Source of the DNA: a virus | DNA: 40,756 nt | Virus record (IMG/VR): IMGVR_UViG_3300036791_000915 | Location: 1 to 40,756 of that record | Reading direction: 5' to 3' (one strand) | Shown here: positions 1 through 8,300 of the stretch, in pieces | Layout of the letters: each line of letters begins with the position of its first letter | Numbering within the stretch: the first letter of the stretch is position 1 | Notes under the pieces: generated by a model | The model's input: the letters and a program-made list of their open reading frames with translations, nothing else | What the model was told of the DNA's origin: nothing | Database searches by the model: none | Translations under genes and position numbers: made by a program

Positions 1-354
1 CAGCCTTACCGGCACGAGAGCGGCGTCTATTTCAACGATTGCGATCTGCCCTGGGCGGACACTTTTTCGCTCAACCTGTCGAGCGGCGGTAATTTGACGA
101 CACTGAAGCAGATGCTGGTCGACCTCGACGGCGATCCGACCAATCTGCACTATCAGCTCTATACTCGAATGACGCGGCTGGGTCGGGAGGTCGAACAGAT
201 CACGACGCCGAAGGTGATCCGGCCTGACGGGTTCGTCGATTTCCGCACCACCGCGCGCGACATCCGCCTGAGGTGCGCCGTGATCGGTCCAGCCGTGCCC
301 GCCTTCACATTAGGCCAACATCTAATTGACGTTGCGCAAAGGGGACAAAGATGA
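1..354 (+). CDS. Tail protein, C-terminal part (nozzle-like), cut by the window start
   Basis: The frame is open from base 1, so only the last 117 residues are visible. The pattern (a YTRMT segment, then a charged stretch, then RDIRLRCAV and a C-terminal basic QRGQR) resembles the end of podovirus tail nozzle / DNA-stabilisation proteins (P22 gp10-like) as I recall them; this is an inference from topology and from position, because adaptor and fibre genes lie at the other end of the window and this gene is followed by virion proteins. It overlaps the next gene by four bases (ATGA). No cysteine motif or membrane segment stands out. Confidence 0.55.
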   Translation, partial: QPYRHESGVYFNDCDLPWADTFSLNLSSGGNLTTLKQMLVDLDGDPTNLHYQLYTRMTRLGREVEQITTPKVIRPDGFVDFRTTARDIRLRCAVIGPAVPAFTLGQHLIDVAQRGQR

Positions 355-827
355 GACCCCTCAATCCGATGGTGTTTTTTGAGGCCAGCTATATCCCAGA
401 ACCAAATTCAGGATGCTGGTTGTGGACCAGGGCGACCGAGGTCAGCGGCTATGGCTCGATAACCGTCGGACGCGGTCCAACTAAGAACGGAAATGAAAAA
501 GCGCATCGTTTTTCATGGCGACTGCATAAGGGCGAAATTCCAGCAGGAATGCAGGTTCTTCATCGATGCGATGTTCGTTCTTGCGTGAACCCTGATCATC
601 TTTTCCTCGGAACCCCCAAGGACAATTATGACGACATGGTCGCAAAAGGGAGAAAGGCGCGTTTCGATTATTCGAGACTATCGCCATTGACGCGCGATGC
701 GGTTGACAACATCAGGCGTGACCGAGATCACGGATTGAGCTTTAGCAAACTCGCAAAGCGATACGGCATCTCCATAGCTGCGGCTTGGAAGATCGCTCGT
801 TTTCGTTCATGGCGGGGACAACGCTGA
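351..827 (+). CDS. Free-standing HNH homing endonuclease
   Basis: This 158-residue protein is predicted to nick or cut DNA near its own insertion site. An N-terminal PEPNSGCWLW block (16-25) is followed by AHRFSW, then the HNH core H71-x-C73-D74...C78-x-N80...H83 and the typical LGT(P)xxN..DM..KGR tail. The last 45 residues look like a helix-turn-helix that would give target recognition. It overlaps both neighbours by a few bases (ATGA type), so it is inserted without an intron and is translated with the tail operon. It is a clear paralogue of the gene at 1087-1557. Base composition is visibly lower in GC than the flanking structural genes, as expected of a mobile gene. Confidence 0.9.
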   Translation: MRPLNPMVFFEASYIPEPNSGCWLWTRATEVSGYGSITVGRGPTKNGNEKAHRFSWRLHKGEIPAGMQVLHRCDVRSCVNPDHLFLGTPKDNYDDMVAKGRKARFDYSRLSPLTRDAVDNIRRDRDHGLSFSKLAKRYGISIAAAWKIARFRSWRGQR

Positions 828-1090
828 TGCCAACCCAGTCCAGCCGTCCCGCCCTCCAAACGCCGCCGCAGCTCCCGGCGATCAAGGGCCTGGACGAGGC
901 GCTGGCCGACTATCTGCGCCGCTTCTCGCTGTGGTCATTCGCCAACTTCAACGCGAGCCTGCAGAAGAACACCGCGACCGGCGCGCTCTACCTGCAGAGC
1001 ACGAGCGGGAGCACGGTCTGGTCGCTCACCATCGACGACACGGGGGCGCTGCATACGACAGCGCTTCCTCCGGGGACGACGCATCCATGA
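827..1090 (+). CDS. Small conserved-looking virion-operon protein, unknown function
   Basis: An 87-residue product. The ATG at 827 overlaps the TGA of the HNH gene and fits better than an upstream start inside that gene. The N-terminus is Pro/Gln-rich, then a helical segment (LDEALADYLRRF), then a short beta-like region (ALYLQSTSG, VWSLTIDDTG). It sits between two HNH genes and overlaps both, in the tail part of the late operon, so a minor virion or assembly role is likely. I do not recognise a named family. Confidence 0.65.
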   Translation: MPTQSSRPALQTPPQLPAIKGLDEALADYLRRFSLWSFANFNASLQKNTATGALYLQSTSGSTVWSLTIDDTGALHTTALPPGTTHP

Positions 1091-1557
1091 CCAAACGCAA
1101 AGGCACGCCAGAGCAATATTTAATGGACAACTTTATTCCAGAGCCAAACTCTGGGTGCTGGTTATGGCTTCGCTCTATTCTCAACGGCGGCTATGGACAG
1201 ATAAAGATTGAAGGCAAGCTTTGGCAAGCTCATAGGTTCGCGTGGAAGGTTTTTCGAGGAGAGATCCCAAGAGGGGCTTTGGTGCTTCATCATTGTGACG
1301 TTCCCAGTTGCGTAAATCCAGATCATTTGTTTCTTGGAACAAACATCGAAAATATGAATGATATGCGTCAAAAGGGCAGAGCGAGCCAAGGGGAGCGACA
1401 TGCACGAGCCAAACTAACCAAGGCGAATGTTTTGGCTATTAGGAGGCGTTGGACTGCTGGGGAAACGATGTCATCTTTGGCCGAAGTTTATGGCGTGACT
1501 AAAGGGTGTATTCAATTTGCGGCCAAGGGATGGACATGGAAGAGGGTGGTATCGTGA
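1087..1557 (+). CDS. Second free-standing HNH homing endonuclease
   Basis: A 156-residue paralogue of the gene at 351-827. It has the same IPEPNSGCWLW block, an AHRFAW motif, and the HNH core H68-H69-C70-D71...C75-x-N77...H80 followed by LGT...N..DM..KGR. A C-terminal helix-turn-helix-like part (LAEVYGVTKGC) probably recognises DNA. The ATG at 1087 overlaps the TGA of the preceding small gene; an apparent longer frame upstream is only out-of-frame read-through. GC is lower and codon use more relaxed than in its neighbours. The stop overlaps the start of the next gene (GTGA). Confidence 0.9.
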   Translation: MTKRKGTPEQYLMDNFIPEPNSGCWLWLRSILNGGYGQIKIEGKLWQAHRFAWKVFRGEIPRGALVLHHCDVPSCVNPDHLFLGTNIENMNDMRQKGRASQGERHARAKLTKANVLAIRRRWTAGETMSSLAEVYGVTKGCIQFAAKGWTWKRVVS

Positions 1558-1913
1558 CCATGCACCCATATTACAAAAAATTAGCGCGCGTTTTGGACAG
1601 AATGGGCGACATTTACGCGCTTGACGACATCCTGGCGCGGCTTGGCGACGGGCGGATGCAGAGTTTTGCACGCGGCAATTCATTTGCCGTGACCGAGGTC
1701 GCCTCATTCCCGCGCCGCAAGGTCCTCGACATCCTGCTCGCGGTTGGCGACCTCGACGACTGCGTCCGGCTGCATGACGATATCGTTGACTTTGCCGACG
1801 CGCAGAGCGCTTCGCTGGTGCGCGCCTATGGCCGGCGCGGCTGGATGCCTTGGATGGCGGATCGGGGCTGGCGCTGCCTGACCAAGAACTTCGTCTATCA
1901 GAAGGATATGTAA
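1554..1913 (+). CDS. Putative minor virion protein (T7 gp13-like position), unknown function
   Basis: Starts at the GTG overlapping the HNH stop (an ATG two codons on is also possible; a GAAGAGGGTGG ribosome site suits both). The 119-residue product has no membrane segment or metal motif. Helical stretches alternate with short strands (SFAVTEVASFPRRKVLDIL, VRAYGRRGWMPWMADRGW), giving the look of small GNAT-fold-like phage proteins found among internal virion genes; that comparison is recall only. It lies directly before the S74 tail protein, with two bases between stop and the next start. Confidence 0.6.
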   Translation: MTMHPYYKKLARVLDRMGDIYALDDILARLGDGRMQSFARGNSFAVTEVASFPRRKVLDILLAVGDLDDCVRLHDDIVDFADAQSASLVRAYGRRGWMPWMADRGWRCLTKNFVYQKDM

Positions 1914-1915
1914 CG

Positions 1916-3328
1916 ATGGGCAGCGGCGGCGGAAGCAGCAGCAGTCAGAACCAACAAAGCATCAGCCAAGTGCAACTCCCGCCTTGGATCAACCAAGCCG
2001 CGCAACAGAATTACGGTCTGGCTCAAAACGTCTCTCAGATGCCGTTGACTCAGTATCAAGGCCAACAGGTCGCTGATGTTGGGCCACAAATGCAGCAAGC
2101 CTGGAATTTAGCTGCTGGTTCTGGCGGCGCGGGACAGGATCAATACAATGCCGCGCAAGCCGGTCTCCTGACGGCGGCCGGTACGCCAGCAACGCAAGTC
2201 ACGCCGCAGACTTTGGCCGGCACTAATCTGCAGCCATACATGAACCCCTACACACAGTCGGTAATCAATACTACGTTACCGATAATGCAACAACAGTTGG
2301 ATCAGCAACAGGCAGCTAATCAGGGGCAGGCTGTACAGGCCAATGCTTTCGGCGGCTCGCGGCTCGGCGTCCAACAAGGCGTCACCGGAGCGCAAGGCGC
2401 CTTGAACATGGCCAACATGGCGGCCGGGCTCAATCAGACGAATTTCCAGCAGGCCCAGGCGGCGGCGACCGGCGACATCACCCGCAATTTGACCGCGCAG
2501 CAGGCCAACCAGGGGGCCAACCAGGCCAACATCAATTCGCTGATCCAGGCCGCGACCGGCCTCGGCGGGCTCGGCTCGCAGGCGCAGCAAAACCAGCGGC
2601 AGCAATTCCTGGAGCTGTCGACCGCGGGCGCCCAGCAACAGCAGCAAGCCCAAAATCAGATCCAGGCGCAGATTGGGCAATTTAACCAGATGCAGCAGTA
2701 CCCCGGCACACAATTGGGAGTGTTGCAGTCGGCCCTCGGCATGACGCCCTACGGCTCGACCACCATGGGCGCGAGCACAGGGCAGAGCCAGACGCAGACG
2801 AACCCGTCGCTCACCAGCGACATCTTCGGCGGCCTCCAAAGCTTGGGCGGGATGTTCGGCGCGGGCGGGCCGTTCGGGGCCGGCGGCGCGGGCGCGGCGT
2901 TGTTCAGCTCAGACCAGCATCTCAAGACCGACATCCAGCAAGTCGGCGTGCATCCGCCGACCGGCCTGCCGCTCTATTCCTACCGCTACAAGGGTGACCC
3001 GAAGTCTTTCCCCAAAGTCACCGGCCCGATGGCCGAGGACGCGATGCAGGTTGCGCCGCATGCGGTCAAGACGATCGGCGTGCATGGCCCGACCGGCCAG
3101 GCGATCCACGGCGTCGACATGAACGCGCTCAACGCCACGCCTGCCTTGCGTCCGCGCTCGATGCCGGGCTCGGCCGGCCCGCTGAACCGCGTGCCTGGCG
3201 CGCTCTCCCCGGTCGCGCCAAGCGGCCTGACCGGGGCGCTCGGGGCCAACCTGCGCCCGCCGCGCCTTAGGCCGAGGGCGACCATGCCGAAGGTTCCCGG
3301 CGTGATGACGTCGGCGTTGGGAGGCTAG
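1916..3328 (+). CDS. Gln-rich tail protein with S74-type intramolecular chaperone domain
   Basis: A 470-residue virion protein. Residues 1-300 are rich in Gln, Asn and Ala with long helical stretches, then a Gly-rich linker (about 305-330). From about residue 331 comes a pattern typical of the peptidase S74 / endosialidase chaperone domain: SSDQHLKTDIQQVG, then GLPLYSYRYKGD and MAEDAMQ. In that family the Ser-Asp pair at the start is the self-cleavage site and the domain trimerises fibre stalks. A Pro/Arg-rich tail of about 80 residues follows. The start at 1916 has an AAGGA ribosome site. Probably a fibre or spike component. Confidence 0.75.
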   Translation: MGSGGGSSSSQNQQSISQVQLPPWINQAAQQNYGLAQNVSQMPLTQYQGQQVADVGPQMQQAWNLAAGSGGAGQDQYNAAQAGLLTAAGTPATQVTPQTLAGTNLQPYMNPYTQSVINTTLPIMQQQLDQQQAANQGQAVQANAFGGSRLGVQQGVTGAQGALNMANMAAGLNQTNFQQAQAAATGDITRNLTAQQANQGANQANINSLIQAATGLGGLGSQAQQNQRQQFLELSTAGAQQQQQAQNQIQAQIGQFNQMQQYPGTQLGVLQSALGMTPYGSTTMGASTGQSQTQTNPSLTSDIFGGLQSLGGMFGAGGPFGAGGAGAALFSSDQHLKTDIQQVGVHPPTGLPLYSYRYKGDPKSFPKVTGPMAEDAMQVAPHAVKTIGVHGPTGQAIHGVDMNALNATPALRPRSMPGSAGPLNRVPGALSPVAPSGLTGALGANLRPPRLRPRATMPKVPGVMTSALGG

Positions 3329-3330
3329 CC

Positions 3331-4416
3331 ATGCCGCAGTATGGCTTTGGCGCGCCTCCTGGGACGGGCGGCATAGGCGGCAACTTTGGCGGCGCCTTCG
3401 GCAACAGCTTCGGCAACTTCACTCCGAACGCGAACCTCGCTTACCAGTGGGGCGGCCCGACTGGTCCCGGCATGTACGACGCAGCGGGCGCATACATTAA
3501 TCAAGCAGCGGCATTCAAGCCGCCGGTCTACACCAACAGCATGGGCGGGGGTGACTGGGGAACGCCGTCGTCTCCGGTTGCGGGGTCGCCATACACCAAC
3601 ACCATGTCTCCAGGAAGTTGGGATAAGATCGCCGCTGGCGTCCGGGCGTCGCAGCCGACGCAGGCGGCCTCCTCAGGCTCTGCTCCGTCGACGGGCGGTT
3701 GGCAATTTCCCGGCGGAAGCGCGGGCGCCGCGCTCATGGGGATGCAGGCCTATTACGGCGGCGGCGGCTCGGCAGGCGGCGGCGGGGCGACCGGCGGCTA
3801 TGGCGGGCCCGGCATCAGCCCATCGTATTTTGATCAGTTCTCGCCCATGGGCTCCAACGCCGGGGCGATGGGCGGCGGGATGGGCTATCCAGGCCAGGGC
3901 CAGGGCAACGTCAACTATCCGTTGGGTTCGGCGACTCAATCGCGTCTTGGCCAGCTTGTTTCCGGCGCAGAGTCGCGTTACGGCGCGACCGCTGCAGATC
4001 AGCCGCCGACCATGGCCAACCAGTATTATGGTCAATACCCGGCTTTCGTCCAGCAATATGGCGGCGTTCAGGGCGAGCCTGCCGTCACCAACTATGCCAA
4101 CGCAATTTTGAAGAGCAGACCTGATGCTACTCTGGGCGATTATTACGGCGGCTATTTTAGCGGAGGCCCGCCAAGCGCTGCTTCGCCGGCTCTTTACAAC
4201 AGGTGGGGACAGTCAGGGGCGCAGGCTCAGCAGAACTGGGGCGGCGTGCTTGCTGCCAACAATCTGTCGCCGTCGACGCCGCTGTCCTCGGTGATGGGGC
4301 AAAGGGTGGGAGCAACGACTTATCCGACTCAGGCCATCCCCGGTGCAGGTGGAGTGACGCCTTGGCAGGTGGCGCAAGCAGGCGGGATGACTCTTAACAA
4401 CTCGGGCCGGTTCTAG
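3331..4416 (+). CDS. Gly-rich virion protein, unknown function
   Basis: A 361-residue protein two bases after the S74 gene, with a GGGAGG ribosome site. It is dominated by Gly, Ala, Ser, Tyr and Pro, with short GG and YGG repeats and almost no charged residues in the first half. No enzyme motif is visible. It ends in GMTLNNSGRF, one of five copies of a short GMTLNS-like peptide found in virion proteins of this window. Position and composition suggest a structural or ejected protein; the exact role cannot be read. Confidence 0.65.
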   Translation: MPQYGFGAPPGTGGIGGNFGGAFGNSFGNFTPNANLAYQWGGPTGPGMYDAAGAYINQAAAFKPPVYTNSMGGGDWGTPSSPVAGSPYTNTMSPGSWDKIAAGVRASQPTQAASSGSAPSTGGWQFPGGSAGAALMGMQAYYGGGGSAGGGGATGGYGGPGISPSYFDQFSPMGSNAGAMGGGMGYPGQGQGNVNYPLGSATQSRLGQLVSGAESRYGATAADQPPTMANQYYGQYPAFVQQYGGVQGEPAVTNYANAILKSRPDATLGDYYGGYFSGGPPSAASPALYNRWGQSGAQAQQNWGGVLAANNLSPSTPLSSVMGQRVGATTYPTQAIPGAGGVTPWQVAQAGGMTLNNSGRF

Positions 4417-4425
4417 GGGAGAGAC

Positions 4426-5988
4426 GTGGCTGACATAGCACGCGGATCGTCAGACGGCGTTGACATTGCGGACCTCAACCCGGCCTTCGCGCCGAGGCTC
4501 GCTGCTTTCCGTGCTGGGCTCGCCCAGGCGGGCATTCAGACCAACATTGTCTCCGGCTATCGCTCGCCTGAATTGCAAGCGCGGCTGTACGCCAACTATC
4601 AAGCCAAGCAGCAGGGGCGCCCCCTGCCCTACCCGCAGGAGAACAATGGCGGGATTGCCGCGTCGCCCTGGCGTTCGTTCCACAACTATGGGCTTGCCGC
4701 CGACGTCATGCCCGCAAATCCGGCGGATTACAAGCGGATGTGGGCCATGGCGTCCCAGTACGGGTTGACGGCGCTGGGGCCAAAAGACATCGACCATTTT
4801 CAACTGGCCGGCAATCTTCCTGATCTCATCGGCCAGTACAGACTCGCGAACTGGCGGCCGGATAGCCAGCCTGCCCCAACTCAGGGGGCAATCGCCTATG
4901 CCGGCCCGGCCGGCGGCGCTCCCACCGCGGTCGCCTCAAATGCGCCAATTGCGCCGGCAGGCACGGTCGCCTCGGCCGCCCCGGCCGCGAGCGGCGGCTC
5001 TGGCGGCTATCTCAGCCAGCGCGATCAGCATATCCAGTTCATCCGCGACTACGCCAAGAAGATCGGGGTCAATCCCGATCTGGCGCTCGGCATCGCCCAA
5101 GCGGAGGGCCTCAACGCCTGGAGCGCCAAGAACCCGGCGGCCGGCAGCTACATCGACCGCGATGCTCAGGGACGCCCGTTCAGCTTCGGCGACTTCCAGC
5201 TCAATACGAACCGCGGCCTCGGCGTCACCGCCCGCTCGCAGGGCATCGATCCCAGCGACCCGAACCAATGGCAGGCGGCCGACAGGTTCGCCCTCGACCA
5301 GATGAAGGCCGGCGGCGTCGGACCGTGGCGCGGCGATCCGGTCGCCAAAGCGTATCTCGCCAGCGGCAAGGTCGCGCCGTTCACGGCCGGGTCCACCCTG
5401 AACACGACCGGCGGCCCGGCGGTGGGCTCGCAGACTGGCGACGCCTCAGGCGGGGCAGGGACGGGCGCTAGCGGGGTTGCAGCCACTCCCGGCACGGCGA
5501 GCACAAGCCAGCCGGCAGGCGGCCTGGCGGCCTCCCTGCCGGGCTTCGCGCCCGACTCGCCCGGCGCGAAAATGACCGCGACCGGATTGAAGACCCTGAC
5601 GGGCGACCAGGGTGGCGGGGGCGGCGGCGGCGGGGGCAGTCAGCCGTCGATGCCGCCGCTGCCGATGCCGCAGCCGCCGATGGCCGCGGGCGGCCCGATG
5701 ATGATGCTGGGCGGGCAGAACACGATGGGCCAGCGGGCGGCAGAGCAGGCGCTGGGCCAGCGGTTCATGACCCAGCCGACATTGGCGGCGAACGCCATCA
5801 ACCCAACCGTCTCGCCGATCGGCGCCCTGCCGCCTGGCGGCATGGCGGCAGGCCAGGCGAGCGGCTTCCCCGGCATGCCGGGCACGACGCTGAATAGCCC
5901 GTCGCAGTTGCAGATGGCGCTGATGACCGGGAATATTAACCCGTATGACGTGTACGCCAATGCCGGTTTCGGCGGCGTAGGGAGTTAA
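4426..5988 (+). CDS. Bifunctional virion peptidoglycan hydrolase (M15-like peptidase plus transglycosylase-like domain)
   Basis: A 520-residue protein starting at GTG with a GGGGAGAG ribosome site. Residues about 10-135 match the M15 (L,D-peptidase/VanY-like) zinc fold: SGYRS at 43-47, SFHNYGLAAD with H86 and D93, and DIDHF with H124. Residues about 195-315 resemble a soluble lytic transglycosylase/lysozyme-like domain: a candidate catalytic Glu in AQAEGLN (E227) and the SFGDFQLN segment (253-260). A long Gly/Ala/Pro/Met-rich tail follows (325-520), including a poly-Gly run and MPGTTLNSPSQ. Likely packaged in the virion and used to open the cell wall at infection, cutting both peptide and glycan bonds. 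Domain calls are by motif; activity is inferred. Confidence 0.75.
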   Translation: MADIARGSSDGVDIADLNPAFAPRLAAFRAGLAQAGIQTNIVSGYRSPELQARLYANYQAKQQGRPLPYPQENNGGIAASPWRSFHNYGLAADVMPANPADYKRMWAMASQYGLTALGPKDIDHFQLAGNLPDLIGQYRLANWRPDSQPAPTQGAIAYAGPAGGAPTAVASNAPIAPAGTVASAAPAASGGSGGYLSQRDQHIQFIRDYAKKIGVNPDLALGIAQAEGLNAWSAKNPAAGSYIDRDAQGRPFSFGDFQLNTNRGLGVTARSQGIDPSDPNQWQAADRFALDQMKAGGVGPWRGDPVAKAYLASGKVAPFTAGSTLNTTGGPAVGSQTGDASGGAGTGASGVAATPGTASTSQPAGGLAASLPGFAPDSPGAKMTATGLKTLTGDQGGGGGGGGGSQPSMPPLPMPQPPMAAGGPMMMLGGQNTMGQRAAEQALGQRFMTQPTLAANAINPTVSPIGALPPGGMAAGQASGFPGMPGTTLNSPSQLQMALMTGNINPYDVYANAGFGGVGS

Positions 5989-5992
5989 GGAC

Positions 5993-6715
5993 ATGGCGCA
6001 GGACCTCGGCGCGTTCACCAATGCCTGGATGTCAAACCCGTACATGTTCGAGCCGGGCCAGCAATCGAACCAGTTTTCGAACTATAACAATGCGCCTATA
6101 CCTTGGCCTCCAAGCTACAATGTTGGCAACGTCGGAGCGCCAACCAATGCGATGGGCCAGCCGATCCAGAGTTACCTCGACTGGGCGAAGGCTAACCCTG
6201 CCGGCATGACGATCAACAATACCCCCCAGCAGCCGCAGCAGCAGGCGGCGCTTCGGTCGCCGCAATATCAAGGCTATCCTGCGCTGCAAGCCGGTCTACT
6301 TACGCCCCAACAGCAGGGTTTATACAACTCAGCAACCGAAGCCGAGAACGCCGGGGCGGCGGCGGCGGCTCAAGGAAGTGGATTTGGCAGCCGTCAAGGC
6401 GCTGGCACTCCGGGGCAATCGCAAGTCGACTTCGGCCTGGGGCAAATGTATCGGAACATGGCCGCTCAAGCGGGCGGCCCCACCGGCACGCCGGCCGCAG
6501 CGCCGCAAGCCGCCGGTCCTCCCAACAACTGGATGGCGGCGCTCAACGCCAGGGCCAATCCGGGCAATCCCGTGACGCCGGGCGCGACCGTGCCGATGGT
6601 GCAGGGCTATCAGCCCGGCGGCGGCGTCAACCAGGCCTTCCTGCAGCAGGCGGGGGCGGGCGCAGGCATGAACCAGAATTTCTTGAATAACCTGCGAGCC
6701 ATCCAAGGGAGGTGA
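5993..6715 (+). CDS. Gln/Pro/Gly-rich virion protein, unknown function
   Basis: A 240-residue protein with an AAGGA ribosome site four bases after the hydrolase stop. It is low in charge and rich in Gln, Asn, Ala, Pro and Gly. Near residue 70 it carries GMTINNTPQQPQQQ, a variant of the GMTLNS peptide shared with four other virion proteins. The tail (MNQNFLNNLRAIQGR) looks helical. No catalytic motif or membrane segment is visible. Placed in the run of ejected or internal virion proteins by context only. Confidence 0.6.
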   Translation: MAQDLGAFTNAWMSNPYMFEPGQQSNQFSNYNNAPIPWPPSYNVGNVGAPTNAMGQPIQSYLDWAKANPAGMTINNTPQQPQQQAALRSPQYQGYPALQAGLLTPQQQGLYNSATEAENAGAAAAAQGSGFGSRQGAGTPGQSQVDFGLGQMYRNMAAQAGGPTGTPAAAPQAAGPPNNWMAALNARANPGNPVTPGATVPMVQGYQPGGGVNQAFLQQAGAGAGMNQNFLNNLRAIQGR

Positions 6716-6719
6716 ACCC

Positions 6720-8300
6720 ATGCCTGGTATCGCCGATATCATGTACATGCTTTCGGGCCAGCCTGATCCAGCTCGACAGCTTGCGGGGATGCTCTCGGGA
6801 CAGCAACAGCCCCCAGGTCCCGGAGCGCCATCGCAGGGTGCAGCCCCACCGGGAGGTCCCGCTCCCGGTGGGGCTGCTGCCGCTCCCGGTGGTGGAGCGG
6901 CTCCGGGCGGCGCGGCCGTAGCTCCCGGCAATCCTGGACCGGGTCAGCCTCAGGCCTTGGCCTCGACGCCTGATCAGGCGGCGGCCAATCAGACGCTCGC
7001 CAACCCGCCCAACATCATGAGCCTCTATCTCCAGCTCCAGCAGCGGCAGTCGGCGAGCGATCAGATCAATCGCGGCTTGGCGCTGATCGCCGCCAACCAT
7101 TCCGGCTCGCCCGAGATGGCGCGCGCCATCATGGGGTCCGTCGGCGGCGGGCCGGACGCCGGCTCGACCGTCCAGAACCTGATGAGCCTCTATAGCGCCC
7201 AGCAGGGGATGGCGGCGCAGCAGCAAATGCTCGGCCAGTCGGGCGCGATCGCGAAGAGGCTCAACATGGACGAAGGCGTCGTGCGCGCCGAGATCATGGC
7301 TGGCCGCGGCCCCGACCTAGTCCGGTCGCTGGAGCCGGGCGAGCAGCAGAAGAACATCATCTTCCAGCATGACCAGTTCATCGCCCATGGCGGCACCGAG
7401 GATGACTGGAACAAGAACATCCTGCCGACGGTGATGATGGGCTCCCTGCCCGGCATGACGCCGGACTACATGAGCTATCTGCAAGAGAGGAACAACTGGC
7501 CGCAGACCCATCCCGGTCAGCCCGTCCCCGACTTCGTCCAATGGAAGAACATCGTTCAACAAGAGCAGGTGACGACGAAAGACAAACAGGACATGGTCAC
7601 CAACGCGCAAGGGCAGATGCATACCTTGCTCGGACCGCTGACCTCGATGGAGGGCAAGGTCAACGGTCTCCAGACTGCGCTCGACGCCGGCAAGCTCGAC
7701 AAGCTTTTCCAGTTGCCGCCAGCGGCCATCAAGGCCATCGCCACCAGCGACAACGTTTCAACGGCCAACAACGTCCTGAACGGCATTACCCGCACCCTCG
7801 GTTTTGGCGATATCTCGCTTAGCCCGGAGGAATTGAACTACGCCAAGGACATCTACGAACTCAGCCAAAACCAGCAAAACATGCACGCCTTGGGCGCGAC
7901 CAGTTCGCGCACCATCGCGCCGCAGTTTGAAACGATCGGCTCTTTCCTCGGCCCGGTGGGAGATCTCTCCCGCGGCAAGCAAGGCTGGAGCGACAACCTC
8001 GGCAAGCTGCGCGACAACATCCTGAACGGCGAGGCGAGCATCTACGGCGAGGCCAACATCACGCCAACCGGCGATCCGGCGCATGTCGACGAGCTTCTGA
8101 AGCGCACGCCCCCGCAATATGTCGCGGGCGGCGCGATGAACTTGCGTCCGCCGACGCCGATCCCGCCCGACGAAATGGCCAAAGTGGTAGCTCACCTCAA
8201 GCAGAACCCGTCCGATCTTGGCGACGTTGTCCAGTACCTGAGGGCGGAAAACCATGACCCCACGGACTTGGTGCGCCGCGTCCAGCAAGGACTGACATAA
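6720..8300 (+). CDS. Large putative internal virion (ejection) protein
   Basis: A 526-residue protein with a strong GGGAGG site. Residues about 30-80 are a Pro/Gly/Ala linker; from about 95 onward it becomes mostly helical with Gln, Asn and Leu (SLYLQLQQRQSASDQINR, later NAQGQMHTLLGPLTSMEGKV). Such an architecture is common in internal head proteins of podoviruses, but no specific family can be named from sequence. No enzymatic motif was seen. It overlaps the next gene at TAATG, suggesting coupled translation and matched amounts. Confidence 0.6.
   Translation: MPGIADIMYMLSGQPDPARQLAGMLSGQQQPPGPGAPSQGAAPPGGPAPGGAAAAPGGGAAPGGAAVAPGNPGPGQPQALASTPDQAAANQTLANPPNIMSLYLQLQQRQSASDQINRGLALIAANHSGSPEMARAIMGSVGGGPDAGSTVQNLMSLYSAQQGMAAQQQMLGQSGAIAKRLNMDEGVVRAEIMAGRGPDLVRSLEPGEQQKNIIFQHDQFIAHGGTEDDWNKNILPTVMMGSLPGMTPDYMSYLQERNNWPQTHPGQPVPDFVQWKNIVQQEQVTTKDKQDMVTNAQGQMHTLLGPLTSMEGKVNGLQTALDAGKLDKLFQLPPAAIKAIATSDNVSTANNVLNGITRTLGFGDISLSPEELNYAKDIYELSQNQQNMHALGATSSRTIAPQFETIGSFLGPVGDLSRGKQGWSDNLGKLRDNILNGEASIYGEANITPTGDPAHVDELLKRTPPQYVAGGAMNLRPPTPIPPDEMAKVVAHLKQNPSDLGDVVQYLRAENHDPTDLVRRVQQGLT

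Noticed and set aside
6121-6150. TGTTGGC...GCCAAC inside the 5993 gene as a fifth palindrome
   Set aside because: The spacer is 11 bases, not 5, and lies in coding sequence for a repetitive Asn/Val/Gly segment.
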